A stretch of 64,000 bases of DNA from Rotaria socialis (Eukaryota > Rotifera > Eurotatoria > Philodinida > Philodinidae): positions 164,221 to 228,220 of the forward strand of contig CAJNYU010002679.1 of the NCBI GenBank assembly GCA_905331475.1, written 5' to 3'. Of the stretch, positions 1-12,350 are shown piece after piece (position 1 is the first letter of the stretch; each line of letters begins with the position of its first letter). Made by a program: the position numbers and the translations under genes. The notes under the pieces are model-generated. The model did not search any database and had not been told where the DNA came from. It saw nothing but the letters and a program-made list of their open reading frames with translations.

Positions 1-117
1 TAATTCAAGAAAAGTCTAAACTTTAACTAATAGATAAATATAATAATCAATAATTATTACATGCACATGAACATTTTTATTGCTTAAAGTTCTTTATTTT
101 TCTTTTCTTCTATCAAG

Positions 118-2862
118 GCTTTATCGTTCATGGGTAGAAATGTTACTTAGCCAACCGGCCACATGGCGAACTGATTTTATTATATTTACATATAATTTTT
201 CGTCTGAATTTCGAAGTCTCGGTTGTGTCAATCGTATACGCCAGAACAAAGAAGAAACATCACTTTGTCGTCTTTTTCTGTATGTACCAGTACAATTTCG
301 TCTACCAAATGTGACCGATAATAATTTTCAAAATGCATTTAATAATGCAAAAGCTGTCATGGCATCATACAACGATATGAATGATGCATTTATCGGTGTA
401 CCATTAGTAAATGATACCAAGACATTCGATTCGAATCGTTCAAAATCTCTCTATGACAATCTTCGACAATATGGTTATATAGATTCAATTAATGCAATTT
501 ACGAAGGTTATTGGACTTTTAAAATGTATGATTTTATTTTACGTACAGATATTGGTAAGTTGATTATTTTTCAAACTGAATATTAAATTATTATCTATGA
601 TTTTTTTTGTCATTCGATGAAGTTAAGAAAATAAACAATTTGTTAGAAACATCTTGCTACTAATTAATATGTCAGATGTTCGGATGAAAATTGCTAAACA
701 GAAATTGTCAAATGCGTATTTATAGAATAATGAAGTTTATGTCAAAGTTTTGATAAAGCGAGAAGAACATAGAGGACTCAGTGTGCCAAGTGGTAAAATA
801 TTCGCATCAAAATATTAAATTCACGAGAGCGAAAGAATAGAAGTATATTCTAATCGATAGGATTTAATTCTAGACAATTTTTTAGTATCGAGAAAAATTT
901 AAGCTCTAACGAATCTTGTAGTTGTAAGATTTTCGTGAAGATATTTTTTATTGCGATGATAAATTTCTGATGATCTGTGAGTTTTATCATATAGACAGAC
1001 AAGAACATAATATCGAAATATTCATTCAGCAATGTGAGACAATATTTACCGGTGTTTTTAATGTTAAAATTGTCTAGTCAAATAGAAAAATTTATCTTGT
1101 GAGAACAACAAACTCCAAAACTAGATTTAAAAAGCCTTGCTTCTATACCTCAAAATTTCAACCTTCATTCAAATCTCTGTATAATATTTAGTTCTATCAT
1201 ATATAACTTTAACTTTAAAATTGCCTCTTCTATGAGGTTTCATTATTTGTAAAGATTAAAAGACTAACACAAATATTTTTCTATCGGTAATTCTGCATCT
1301 TTTCAAGTTAAAGAAAAAAAACGAAGGTTCTCTTGCATATCATGTGACTGTTTTAGTGGATGGGGCTATTTTAAAGAGAACAAAAAGTATGCAAATTCTA
1401 CACAAATAATTCAAATATGTATACTTCCGTTCGAATTATTCGTGGGCAGTTTATTTCAACGCTCGTGTTGTGAACTCGAAGGAAGAGTTTTTCACCAGTA
1501 ATATGTACTTTTGAAGAGTTTGATGTTACATAATTATTATGTGCTGATGATAAGTTATGCATTCGCATGCCCAATAGCACAAGTCTGTTTCTCTTGGTTG
1601 TTATATGCAGTTGTTATATATGTGAATAGCTGGCTCACAGTCATGCCTACTCATTATGTAACGGACTGAGTCGATATTACAACACAACATGTGTTGATTC
1701 ATTATCTTAAGTACCATTTGGAGATATTCACTAAATACTTCAAAAAAAGAGGCATCAATCAATAGAAAGAGAGTTCGAAGTAGAAAATTTATTGCTATCT
1801 GTCCTTGTTAAAAAAGCAGGATTATTGAATAACTATCACATAACGTCAAATGCATTGACAGTTATGCAAATATTTTCCTCATTATAATCTCGTGAGCTTT
1901 ATATTCATATCTATTGGATTTTATTCGAAGAACTAAGTAACAAATGTAGCATATAAATACTAAAAGTAATCTGCAGAATCATGACCGACATGAGTTATAG
2001 AAGAAATTTTTTCCTATGTATGATTACCATTGAATTTCTTTGTTTTATTTAGATGTTTTTATTTATCGTCATTTCGCAACTTATATTCCACAAAATTGTT
2101 CTTTCATCACTGGTGGTGGTGGTTATGGTACAGATTTTAATCGACGTAAATTGAAACGTATTGCTCATGATATGGGCTTTGCACATCTTGGTATATCTGG
2201 CATGGGTTCTACTTGGTTTGTTTGAATTCATATTGTTCATATTGAATAACATAACTATTTCATCCATGTCTAGGTATGGTTCACCTTATGATGGATATTT
2301 AGTGGCTAATCAAACATTGCATGGCATGTTATGGTTAAATCAGAATGAATTCGCTGCGCCGGAAAGAGAATCTAAACTAGGAACTCTCATGTGGCCAGAA
2401 TGGTAGACATCCTTTTGTTGCTTTTAATAAACATATACATTAAAACATTTATTTCATTGCAGGCATTATGGTGTTCTACTTTTATATGGACAACATTTAG
2501 CTTTAAATCATTTATCTGCTACTAATCAAATTCGAATCATCATAGGTCATAATCTTCTTGATCAATCGACAACAGATGACACTTTGCCATATGTTCAACA
2601 AGGCATACGTCTCAATTTACATTGTTGGCATACAAATAATCGGTTTTCTAAGTTTGCTTTTAAACTTGGTCAATATAATCGAACTGAATTAGAACTATAC
2701 CGAAATGATACTACCGCGAAGGCTTTTGTAAGAAAAACAAATTGACTAAAAATGTTTATTTTTATTTTCAATTTTTAGGCCATGCGCATGGCACTTGAAT
2801 CTAAATATATGACACTAGAAGAAATGGCATTATATGGAAGAAATAAATCGCTATCATCTTAA
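118..2862 (+). CDS. DUF7164-like type II membrane protein, copy 1 (5' end outside window)
   Basis: This is the 3' part of a gene whose first exon or exons lie left of the window. Exons read 118-554, 2053-2215, 2274-2402, 2463-2727 and 2779-2862 (TAA), and all phases join. The product matches copies 2 and 3 nearby from the motif YRSWVEM through ILRTDIDVF, FNRRKL, WHYGVLLLYG, DQSTTD and LHCWHT to a C-terminal MRMALES. TDID resembles the DxD metal/nucleotide-sugar motif of GT-A glycosyltransferases, so a Golgi sugar-transfer role is plausible but unproven. I assign the DUF7164 family from memory of its conserved blocks. The second intron-bounded gap, 555-2052 (1.5 kb), is unusually long for this window. 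Donor 2216 (GTTTGT) is non-consensus. The intron before exon 118 and the one at W|HYG are absent from the sister copies. The coding assignment is sure; the biochemical role is not. Confidence 0.85.
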
Positions 2863-3867
2863 CATTTATTAAACTATTATCATCGTCTCTTGAAAATTAG
2901 CAATACTTTATATACTACTGTAAAAGATCGACTTATTATTTTGCTTATAGTTTTAAGAAGTTTCATAAAAATACAGTTTTATGTTAACTGACTGAAAAAT
3001 AAACTATGTTACTAGAATATTAAATGTATTAGTATTGTATTTTGCGTTTTGTGTTGCTGTGATATTATTGTTTTATTTTGATTATTAATTAAAAGAAAAC
3101 ATTTGCTCTGTTAGACACCTGATGATATACAGATCAAATTAAACGAGAGTGAGAGAGAGAATTTTTCTTGTGAAAGTTTAAAAAAAAAGATCTGAATCAA
3201 TTGTTCATGCTTGCTGACTATTCATTTTCGTAGTATATCTGGAAATGGCTTGATCTTTCTGAATGAACCAAGACAATTCTATCATTTAATTAATAGAAAT
3301 GAAACTTTACAATGCGTATTTCCTTTAATACGCAATAAAAGTTTGAGAAATTTTGACGATAGAACACAATCGTTGAATCATACGTTCAAAATCGACCAGC
3401 AAAGGCAACATCTATTCTATTTACTCAATTGTCTGCATTGTAGAAAAGTCATGCTTTTTTTCTTTATTGAAAAGAGCAAACACCACTTTGTTGCCTCATC
3501 CGACGCAACTACTTCAGAAATAATTAACTAACTACTCACAAAAAGAATGATATTTTACTGAAGATAAAGTCTTATCGAATTTTCGGGTGCCATTAGTTGG
3601 CCTACTCCTACAAAATATGGCAATTAATGTATGTATATCTTAGAAAAAGATCATTCGACATGATCTATTCACTCTCGTGTTTTTCGGAAGCAATTGAGTT
3701 CATTTGACATGTCTTCTTCTATCAAAAGAAATGAAAGCTGTTGGTAAAATTTTCTTTTCCTATTCCTAAATTCTGCCGCTTGACATATTTTAGTCCTATC
3801 AAAATCATCAACAAAATGCTTAGTACTATCAGACATTATGTGGGAATGTTGGCAGTGGGTAGAATTA
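2863..3867. other. Intergenic DNA downstream of copy 1
   Basis: This AT-rich stretch follows the stop codon of the first DUF7164-like gene. It holds an AATAAA-type signal near 2998 that may end the transcript. The open frame at 3211-3531 has no recognisable domain or splice context and looks like chance. Confidence 0.4.
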
Positions 3868-5476
3868 GAGCGAGAGTGAAGTGTATTACTGCCGTAAAGA
3901 TCATATCTTCAGCATAAAAGTTTATTTGTTGAAGAAGAGTATGTGAGCTGTCGACATCCTACTGGAATCATCATCAGACACAATATGACGCACATTATTT
4001 TCCAATTTTAGTAGGATTCATTTTACTAATAGGACATCTGTTCTTTTGAATTCTTTCGAACGGATGTCATATTAGTAAAATGAATCCTACTAAAATTGGA
4101 AAATAAAGTGCGTCATATTGTGTCTGACGCAGCAGTGTCCAAGAACTGAGAAATATGAATTCCTAATACTGGGTGGAGCAAAAGTTTTCCGGCATTTTTT
4201 CTTTTGCAAATATTCTGATACGCAAATAACACACGATTCTAAAGTTCTCATCAGCAGATACAGAATTCCATTCTCTACAAACTCATGTTAACTTTAATTT
4301 AAAACAATGAACCAAAAAATATTTATTGGTTAATGTATGTGACTCATCCAATAACAATTATTTCCTACTCAATCTTTTATATATTCCCAAGGTTCATTTC
4401 AAATTCTAAGAATGCATCTAAGAAGCTCGATTTCTTGTAATTGGATTCCGCATCATGAGCATTTTCAGGAATGCCTATAAGTGGTTGAGAATAATCTATA
4501 TGCGTATAAAAAAAAAGTCACATGAGTGAACATCTACGGCACAAATAGCTTTTTTCATAGGATTTAAATCTTTTTTAGCTGATCCACTTAAATAAAGTCT
4601 TATCTGAGCGTCTCATAACCAGAAAAATCAATTCTCTATTAAATTCTGATAAAATTAGGTCGATTTAATGATGAGTGCAATTTAAAAAAGCTTTCATTGC
4701 GAAAGCATTAGCATCGAGGATGAAAATGTCACTTTTCAAAAAATTGACCTAGTGTCTAATCAGAGGAATGCATTTTAGAAAACATTATATTGTTTGCAAT
4801 CGATAGAGCTTTTCGAGTTGTGTCTAGCAGTGATTTATACTTTGAAAATTAAATACTTCTTAGCAGAAAAAAAACATGACGAAAAAATGCGTGGGAAATA
4901 GGTGTAATTTACTGGGCCAGATACATTAACCAATAAATATTTTTTGGTTCATTGTTTTAAATTAAAGTTAACATGAGTTTGTAGAGAATTGAATTTTGTA
5001 TTTGCTGATGAGAACTTTAGAATCGTGTGTTATTTGCGTATCAGAATATTTGCAGGAGAAAAAATGTCGCAAAACTTTTGCTCCACCCGGTATGCCGAGG
5101 AATTGTCAGTGCCGCTATGGTCATTTCTAGAGAAAATGGAAATAAACTATTGGTTCCCTCACAGTTCCACCATTCATGAAAGTTATGATATTACTTTTTT
5201 TTAAATAATTTGTGCACGGAACTATTGATTCTCACAGTTTGGTAGGTGAACATGAGTGTAAGAACATAAATTATTGTGAATATTCCTTATTTTTACCTTT
5301 AGTATGCAATGAACTTTAGGGGAACTGAGGAGGAATTCCTAATTTTCAGTCCTTGGACACCCCTCGTCTGATGGTGATTCCAGTAGGATATCGACAGCTC
5401 ACATACTCTTCTTCAACAAATAAACTTTTATACTGAAGATATGATCTTTACGGCAGTAACACACTTCATTCTCGCT
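3868..5476. mobile_element. Foldback (long inverted repeat) DNA element
   Basis: The two halves are reverse complements over long stretches. 3868-3974 pairs with 5366-5476 (shared GATCATATCTTCAG and GAAGAAGAGTATGTGAGCTG), and 4171-4338 pairs with 4921-5089 (shared GGGTGGAGCAAAAGTTTT and AACCAATAAATATT). The unpaired centre is about 4339-4920. The right arm carries about 240 bp (5090-5330) missing from the left, and the left arm carries a nested hairpin at 3975-4126. No transposase frame is visible, so this looks like a non-autonomous foldback element. The 11-base string ATCAGACATTA occurs at 3828-3838 and 5480-5490, close to the ends, and could relate to the target site, but the left copy is offset by about 30 bp. 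Confidence 0.8.
3975..4126. repeat. Near-perfect hairpin nested in the foldback element
   Basis: Arms 3975-4043 and 4058-4126 (69 bp each) are inverted copies with only about three mismatches around a 14 bp loop. Ends read CAGACACAATATGACG and its complement. The matching place in the right arm of the host element (near 5366) lacks it, so it probably inserted later as a small MITE or arose by local inversion-duplication. Confidence 0.85.
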
Positions 5477-8400
5477 TTTATCAGACATTAATTCCTCAAC
5501 TAGAATAAATTATCATCATTCTTGTGCCATCGGATGAGACGCTACAAGAATGATGCTAGTTGATGTAGTATCTCGAAGTTTATGTTTAATAGTTCTCTTT
5601 GGTTTATTTATATTGGTTTGGTAACATGAGGCGTATAAAATATATCAAGCGGAAGACTGCGGAATAGGAAAAAAATGCATGAATAGACAGATTTCGAAGC
5701 GCACTAAGATTCTGTAAAGATCAGAATCTCTCTCCTTATATATATATATACTGCTCTGCTTCTTCTAATTCGGTTGTTAATTACTTGGTAATTAGTGCTG
5801 CATGAACTGGTAAAAGCATGTTTATTCTATCCCGAACAGACTAAATGACTTCTTTGCTACATGAAAGAATAACTATAGTAATTAAGGAACTCTTACTTTG
5901 TCTTAAAAAATAAATACGCTTAACTCCATTATAAAATACGTCTTTGTATAATTTTTCCTTTTTCATATGAATCGTGTTAATAAATAATAGTCCACTGGTG
6001 TACAACAATGTCATGACTTTTATGGAGAAAAAAAAATAATGTGATCTATATACTTTAACTAGAGAGCCATTTTCTCCGACAATGATCAATATTCCGAGTA
6101 GCTTTAGAGAAAGAATGATTGCATGTAGATGACCTTTTTTCTCTAATGGTCTGCGATATTTATTGTGTTTATATATCTATATATACTCGTATAAGCCTTG
6201 ATACTGTTTTCACCATTAGATTCATTTTGTATGCATCATAAACAGCAAGTATAAAGCGAATCTCTCGTTGTTATGATTGTTTGTAGCTTCATTCTGTTCT
6301 TTCATTTCCATCATCAGTATATTTGGTGAGCTAAATATACTCATATGCAAGTCAAACATTCCTTTTCTGTTTTATTTTGTTGCTCGATGCTCGAGGAGAC
6401 AAAGTCACATTGTAGTAGAAAAGTATGGTTCGCTCCTCTCAAGATCTATAGTCTCAATCAATATCTATCGCTTTGTTTCTTGTTCTATTTCAACGTGTTT
6501 ACCTAGTATTATTCTTTTGTTTCGTAGATCTTGTTTGAACTTGAGCTTGGCTACATTTTTATTAATGCACGGCTAATCTTTCTTTTTCTCGTCTTCATAT
6601 CGACGATTCTTCACGTTCTCTTCTACTAAAAGAACATGCTAAAGCTCCATTCGCTATTATCTATATATGAAGCAATACTATTGTTTACAAGTGCTGATAA
6701 CAATTCTACTTCATGAAGTTATTATTCAATGGCGAGTATTTTCTCTGTTGTTGTAAAATTATTAGTAAAGAGAATATCGTAACATAAGAACGTTTGATCT
6801 TTCTAATCATACAACTGGTGCGAGAAGACAGTATGACTGATGGCGTTCATTAGCTATGCAGCGTGTTTATATTGATAACCTTGGACATTTAATTTATATA
6901 TTATATCTATATTGATGCGTTTCTTTAGTTCTTGGTGGGATAATTGTTCATGTATTAGCATACTATCGTAAAAAATATTTCTTTTGGTTAGTAAAAAACG
7001 CACGTTATTGAGAATGTAGCAGACAGGAAAATGTCTGTTCTCTAAGAAAGGAACAAGGGCGAGGAGTGAAGAATGGAAGAAGACTAACAAGTGAGAAATA
7101 CGAACAATGCTAAGCAGCATGTCAGTAGATCTAGGTGCTCATTTATCTATTCTTTGTTTTTTTTCCCCTTTTAATCATGGTTTTCTCTTTTGTTGTTATA
7201 TAATAGAGAGAGCTAAAGTGTCCCTTTAGGACTAACATGATCATAGGACTAGATTACTTAATAAAAAAAACAAAAGTCTTTTCTCACTGTCGCTTTTTCT
7301 GAGCATCATCAATTTCCTCCAAAAAATTGAGCTTATTTGCCGTTGGTAACATGAATAACGATGAATATAATCGTGCAAAAAAAAGCAATATCCTGTTAGA
7401 TAATTTTATACAGTAGTTGAATCTTGCTCAAAACTCCACTGTAAAGATCATTTTTGTAGTGAAATCTAGTCGAAAATTGTAGGACATTGGTGTAATAGGA
7501 CTACAAATTTATTTAATGATTAGATTTAATAAATGAATGAATTATGTTGATTGGGACAGTGGCATACAAATATGATAACTCGTTGTAGAAACAAGTTTAA
7601 TGAAGAATAGCAGACGATCCATTAACATATTATCTGAGTTTCCCAGAACAGAGAACTACTCGCCAGATTATAGATCGTCATATTTTCTCTAGTAAAAGCT
7701 AATTTGTTGTTCTTTAATTATTTCTATGCATCATGAATCTGCCTGTAGCACAGAATTAATTATTCTATCTTGTATTTTGTTATAATCTAAACAATTCTCT
7801 AGTAGTCAATCGAAACATTCTCTTTTTGATAATCAACCAATTAGAGAGAAAAAACAGTACTCGTATTAACTAGTTTTGTATTTATAACAGACTCATTCTA
7901 GTGATTCACTCATGTACATCTTCTATGAAGAAAAGTAGTGCTGGGAAAATATTTTTGACATGCATTCTCTTATCTAATGAATTTATTTCTATTGATATTC
8001 TATTCGAATAGTTATTCTCGTTGGTAATAAAAATCATAACAGTCTACTAAGATTTGATTTTTCTAGCTGTATGAGACAATACTTTTTTTTTCAGAATTTC
8101 AGTGTATTCTATGATTAGCTTGAAATTTTTTTTTAACAGCAAATCTTAATCAAAACCTTCCAAAATTTTATTTATATTCAATGCGTGTCCAAAATACTAG
8201 ACTTTTTGATACAGTTGTATTATGTAAATTCGGTCGGAAGCAAAAATCTTATTCATATTTCTTATTAAATCATATAATTTATTCGACTAGTATAAAAATT
8301 TTTAACAGCAAACAACAGCTAATCCTATAAAATAGATTCTGCCGGAAGATGTTCATCAATCGGAAAAGCTATGATTCCACTTGAATCATTCTAATCTTTC

Positions 8401-9445
8401 GTCAATTGTTCTTTTAATATCTTTAAAAAGGATTCTTTTGATATTAATAATTCTACTAATATTTATGAATTTGAGAGATTAGCATTGCAAAATAAATTAG
8501 GATAAAACCTGTATCATCCTATCTAAACATGAACATTACTGTCTTGCTGTTGCCATTTGAATATTTTCCTTTTCTCTCTTTTTTTAAAGTCTTGTCTTCG
8601 TTTCTATCAAAGAAAAAACTAATGATAAGAAGAATATTCAAAATGTACTATGTAAATATGTAAAATATTCTGTACGGTATAGATTATTTTATTGACATAC
8701 AGAGTAAACGATAAGAACAAATCTTTCTTCTGCGTTTTATTGTATACACGCACGGGGCACAAATATAAGAATAGGCAAGTTTTTAGCTGTTTTTTCTACC
8801 AATAATAACTCATGAGTGTGTCCAAGTGTATCCAGTCGTACTCAGCTCGAAATTATAGCGAAAATTTTCTTGTTCGCTACATCAGATCCGAGAAAAGTTA
8901 TTTTTTTAATCTTATTTTTGTGACTCAGACTTTCGGGTGATGACAATTAGAACAGGCACGAGAATGCGTTTTTCTCAATGTCACACGATAGAAGTATACA
9001 TATTGTTAAGTTTTCGAAGTCTTTGGATCAGCCGGTAACAAAAGGAGAGCCCCATGTTTAAAAGTAAAATTCGAGAAATCGATAATTGTAAGCGAACATT
9101 TGATTCTTAAACTGTTCTTCGTTAATCAAATAGTATAGATTTTATTAACCACAACATCTCGGTCAGTCCCATGATTTTTCTCACGTAGCCAAAAAACTAC
9201 AACTGTTTTTCTTCAAAATAATGATATCTGCTCTCAAGTCGGAAATGGGAACTAAGAAAATATGTTTGCATCCTCTCGAATGAAGTACGACTGAACATAT
9301 GAACTATCATCAATAGAAGAGAATGTAAAGAACTATATAAAACTATACTGTTAAGTATTACTGTATATTAAGGTAGTCGTATTGTCTCTAGTTAAATTTT
9401 CTAGCGATTAATTGAATTTCGAGAAAATTAACCTTTTCTGATTAT
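5477..9445. other. Gene-free AT-rich stretch between copies 1 and 2
   Basis: About 4 kb without a supportable gene. Open frames at 5841-6089 (-), 6277-6576 (+) and 6854-7120 (-) have low-complexity, hydrophobic AT-driven composition and no splice-compatible neighbours. A short TA run lies near 5738-5752. Nothing else stands out. Confidence 0.5.
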
Positions 9446-9447
9446 AG
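9446..9447 (+). other. Candidate 3' splice site upstream of copy 2 start
   Basis: A pyrimidine-containing stretch ending in TGATTATAG lies 14 bp before the ATG at 9462. It would serve either a 5'UTR intron or spliced-leader trans-splicing. Confidence 0.45.
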
Positions 9448-9461
9448 GTGCCGATGAATCC

Positions 9462-11299
9462 ATGCCATTAAATACTCTATCGCATAAAAATCTGAAATTC
9501 ATTGTATTTTTTCTGATTCTCGTTATCTTTCTGTGCAGTTATGTGGTATTTTCATTCATTAATAATTCTTTTGAAAGTTCAAAACAGGTAATAAATAAAA
9601 TTTAAGTTTCAAGTCGTACAGCTATACGTGCATTTTTACATTCAGTCAAACTTGTATCTTCGGCCACGATCACCAAATCTAGGCTCTGCATTTGTTCAAC
9701 GAGCCATTTTAATATTTTATCCATCGAATCAAGAACAACATTATTTCCCTGAAATTCGATGGTTATATCGTTCATGGATTGAAATGATGAAAGATGAATC
9801 GAGAAATTGGCGCACAGATTTAATTATATATACGGGAAATTATAGTTCATCACTTCAACAACTTGGCTGTGTGCTGAATGAAATACGTTCAAATAGTACT
9901 GAACAACCGCAATGCCGAGTATTTCTTTATCTTCGTCTATCAGCTCGTGAAATAGATACTCGAACTGAAAAACAAAGATTATTCGCTAATGTCCATCGCA
10001 AAGATTTATTTGATATTAATATTCAACGTTCAATTTTATTGTATAAAAATGTAAAAAAATATGACTATATTGATTCTGTTAATATCATAGCAGAGTCCTA
10101 TCCAACATATAAATACTATAACTTTATACTTAAAACTGATATTGATGTTTTTATAACTAAACAATTTGCTAAGTTTATACCTGTTACAAATGCAGCATTG
10201 TTGGTTGGTCTCGGTGGTTATTCCACGCCGTTTAATACACGTCGTCTAGGACGTATTGCACGAGATATGAATTGGCAACATGCTAATATGACTAATATTG
10301 GATCAACATGGTAAGTTGATACAATTAAATCTATTTATCGACATTTCCAGAGATTTTCTTATTGTGATTAGATAATTGATAGCTATTAGTGGTGATTGTT
10401 CTTTTTCTCGATAAACACATCTTCTGGATAGAATTTAAAAGCCGTAGCCAAACGATGATATATCACATGAGCTTTTACGCTTTTGATGAAAATTTACTTT
10501 GTCGAAAGTGGAAAAGACGAAGTGAATAAAATCACAACTAGATTTACGTATCTAGAATATCGGTAGTAATAAACTCTGGCGTATTCAGCAAAAAACATTT
10601 CTAATGTCTGACTTTGCTTTCGGCATAGTGCACAAAGTTCGTGGTAGTGTTTTCTTTGGAGCGATAGTATCTGTAGTACGTCAAGTTCAATGCATAGCAA
10701 TGAAAAGTCAGACACAAATTCTTTTAAAAAATCTCGTTTTCCTTCCAGGTATGGATCTCCATATGTTGCTCAGCGTATAGCAGATTTAACATTAGATGCA
10801 ATGCTTCATTTGTCGGATAATGAGTTCGCTCAGGTTGAGCGAGATCGAAAATTAGGAGTTTTATTATGGCCCGATTGGCACTATGGTGTACTCAGTATGT
10901 ATGGTACACACTTAGCAGTAAATCATTTATTAGTCTCTGAAAAGCTTGGTATAAAAAGAGCCAATCAACTATTAGATCAATCGACAACAGATCCAGATCC
11001 AAATAATATAGAAAAAAATAATCGTTTACATTTACACTGTTGGCATACAAATAAAGAATTTTCAAAATTTGAATTCAAAGCTGGAAAATATAATAATATA
11101 CATCCGCGTACGTTAATTCACAATACGTCTGCTCAGGCTTATGTAAGTTTAATTTGAAAAAAAAAACATAAATTTTAATACGTACTCATCGACATCAATC
11201 AATTTTTAGGCTATGAGAATCGCATTAGAATCTAGGCTAATGACGCTTGATGAACTAGCGCAACGGTTGAAGAATATTGGTACTAGCAAAACGAAATAA
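9462..11299 (+). CDS. DUF7164-like type II membrane protein, copy 2
   Basis: This complete gene has exons 9462-9587, 9646-10310, 10749-11142 and 11210-11299 (TAA), giving 424 residues. The first exon encodes a short basic/polar N-terminus and one hydrophobic segment at about residues 12-35, a signal anchor typical of Golgi type II enzymes. The lumenal part carries YRSWIEMM (83-90), WRTDLIIYTG (97-106) and TDIDVF (206-211), a DxD-like motif. GGYSTPFNTRR, NIGSTWYGSP, LWPDWHYGVL, DQSTTD and LHLHCWHT follow. The ATG at 9462 is chosen because the ATG at 9454 hits a stop after five codons. Unlike its neighbours, this copy has no intron in the LLWPDWHYG block. A glycosyltransferase-like activity is inference from the DxD motif and topology; no donor or acceptor can be named. 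Confidence 0.9.
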
Positions 11300-12350
11300 T
11301 TTTATCGATGGAAATGTTTTTTTACTGCATTATATTTGTTGTTATTGATGGATTTTATATGGCCCTGTGAAATGTTTCAGTCTGTTCCTTAGAGAAGGTT
11401 TTTTTTAAAATAAAGTGTGATTTTATGTAGAACGGTGAGAGAGCGTCTAGGTTAAAGTTTTAAATGAAATAGCAAAATACAAAACTTATTTATTAAAATG
11501 ATGGATTAAACAACCTAAATATTTGATCTGTTGGTTTTGTTAGTATTCGTAAAGAGAATTATGAGTTTAAGTAAGCCGAAGTCATGTTTTTATGAATATG
11601 TCGAATTTAATACAGAAGCGCTCGAAAATAAGAATTTGTCAAAAAGTACAACTGTGGTACTATAAATTATCGTTGGGCGCCAACGAATATATAATTTGTA
11701 GACAGTAAACTCTTTGAGACAATCTATTAGCAAACATGTTTCCTTATTATTTCTTAAAATCAAAATCATAGATGTCGCTGATGATTCATCATTGTCTGTT
11801 GCACTTTGCCATCTAGAACATATGATGTCACTATTGAAATAAATGGGTCTTCACTTTTCTTGTGATTCTCTTTTTTCTGCTATCAGATATAATATTGATC
11901 AAATCCTGTGCGCTACATATTATCGTTAAAATGAGAATTAGAACATGAAATTCATCTAACAAACTTGCGGATGATTGATTTTCTATAAAGTAAATCTTCT
12001 AAAAAACATCAAAAATAGTGTAGAGAATATATAGTTTTAATGTATTTATAAGAGAAAATCATGTTGTTTTTCTTTTCATCTAACAATGAATTACATCATC
12101 TTACCAATTGAGATGAAAACTGTGAGCAATCATCTAAAGAAAAAATATTTCTGTTTCTTTATCTTGTTCATGTGCTTGCCAGATTTTTGTTATCATGCAC
12201 TGTGTTGTGCATGCTTTGTCTTTCCGCCATTATCATTTATGGCCACAGATGCACAGCATCATTACTAAAACGAACTGATCTATTAGAGAGAAAACGAGCT
12301 ATTATTGTTATGCATTGCATTTTAAAACACGTCATTGAGAAAAAATCGTC
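11300..12350. other. Intergenic DNA between copies 2 and 3
   Basis: About 1 kb, AT-rich. Overlapping open frames at 12086-12268 and 12172-12408 run into the start of copy 3 in another frame and show no family resemblance, so I treat them as chance. No promoter motif could be assigned. Confidence 0.45.

Noticed and set aside
4989..5204. 71-residue open frame in the foldback element
   Set aside because: It lies within the right inverted-repeat arm, has no transposase motifs, and its left-arm counterpart is not open.
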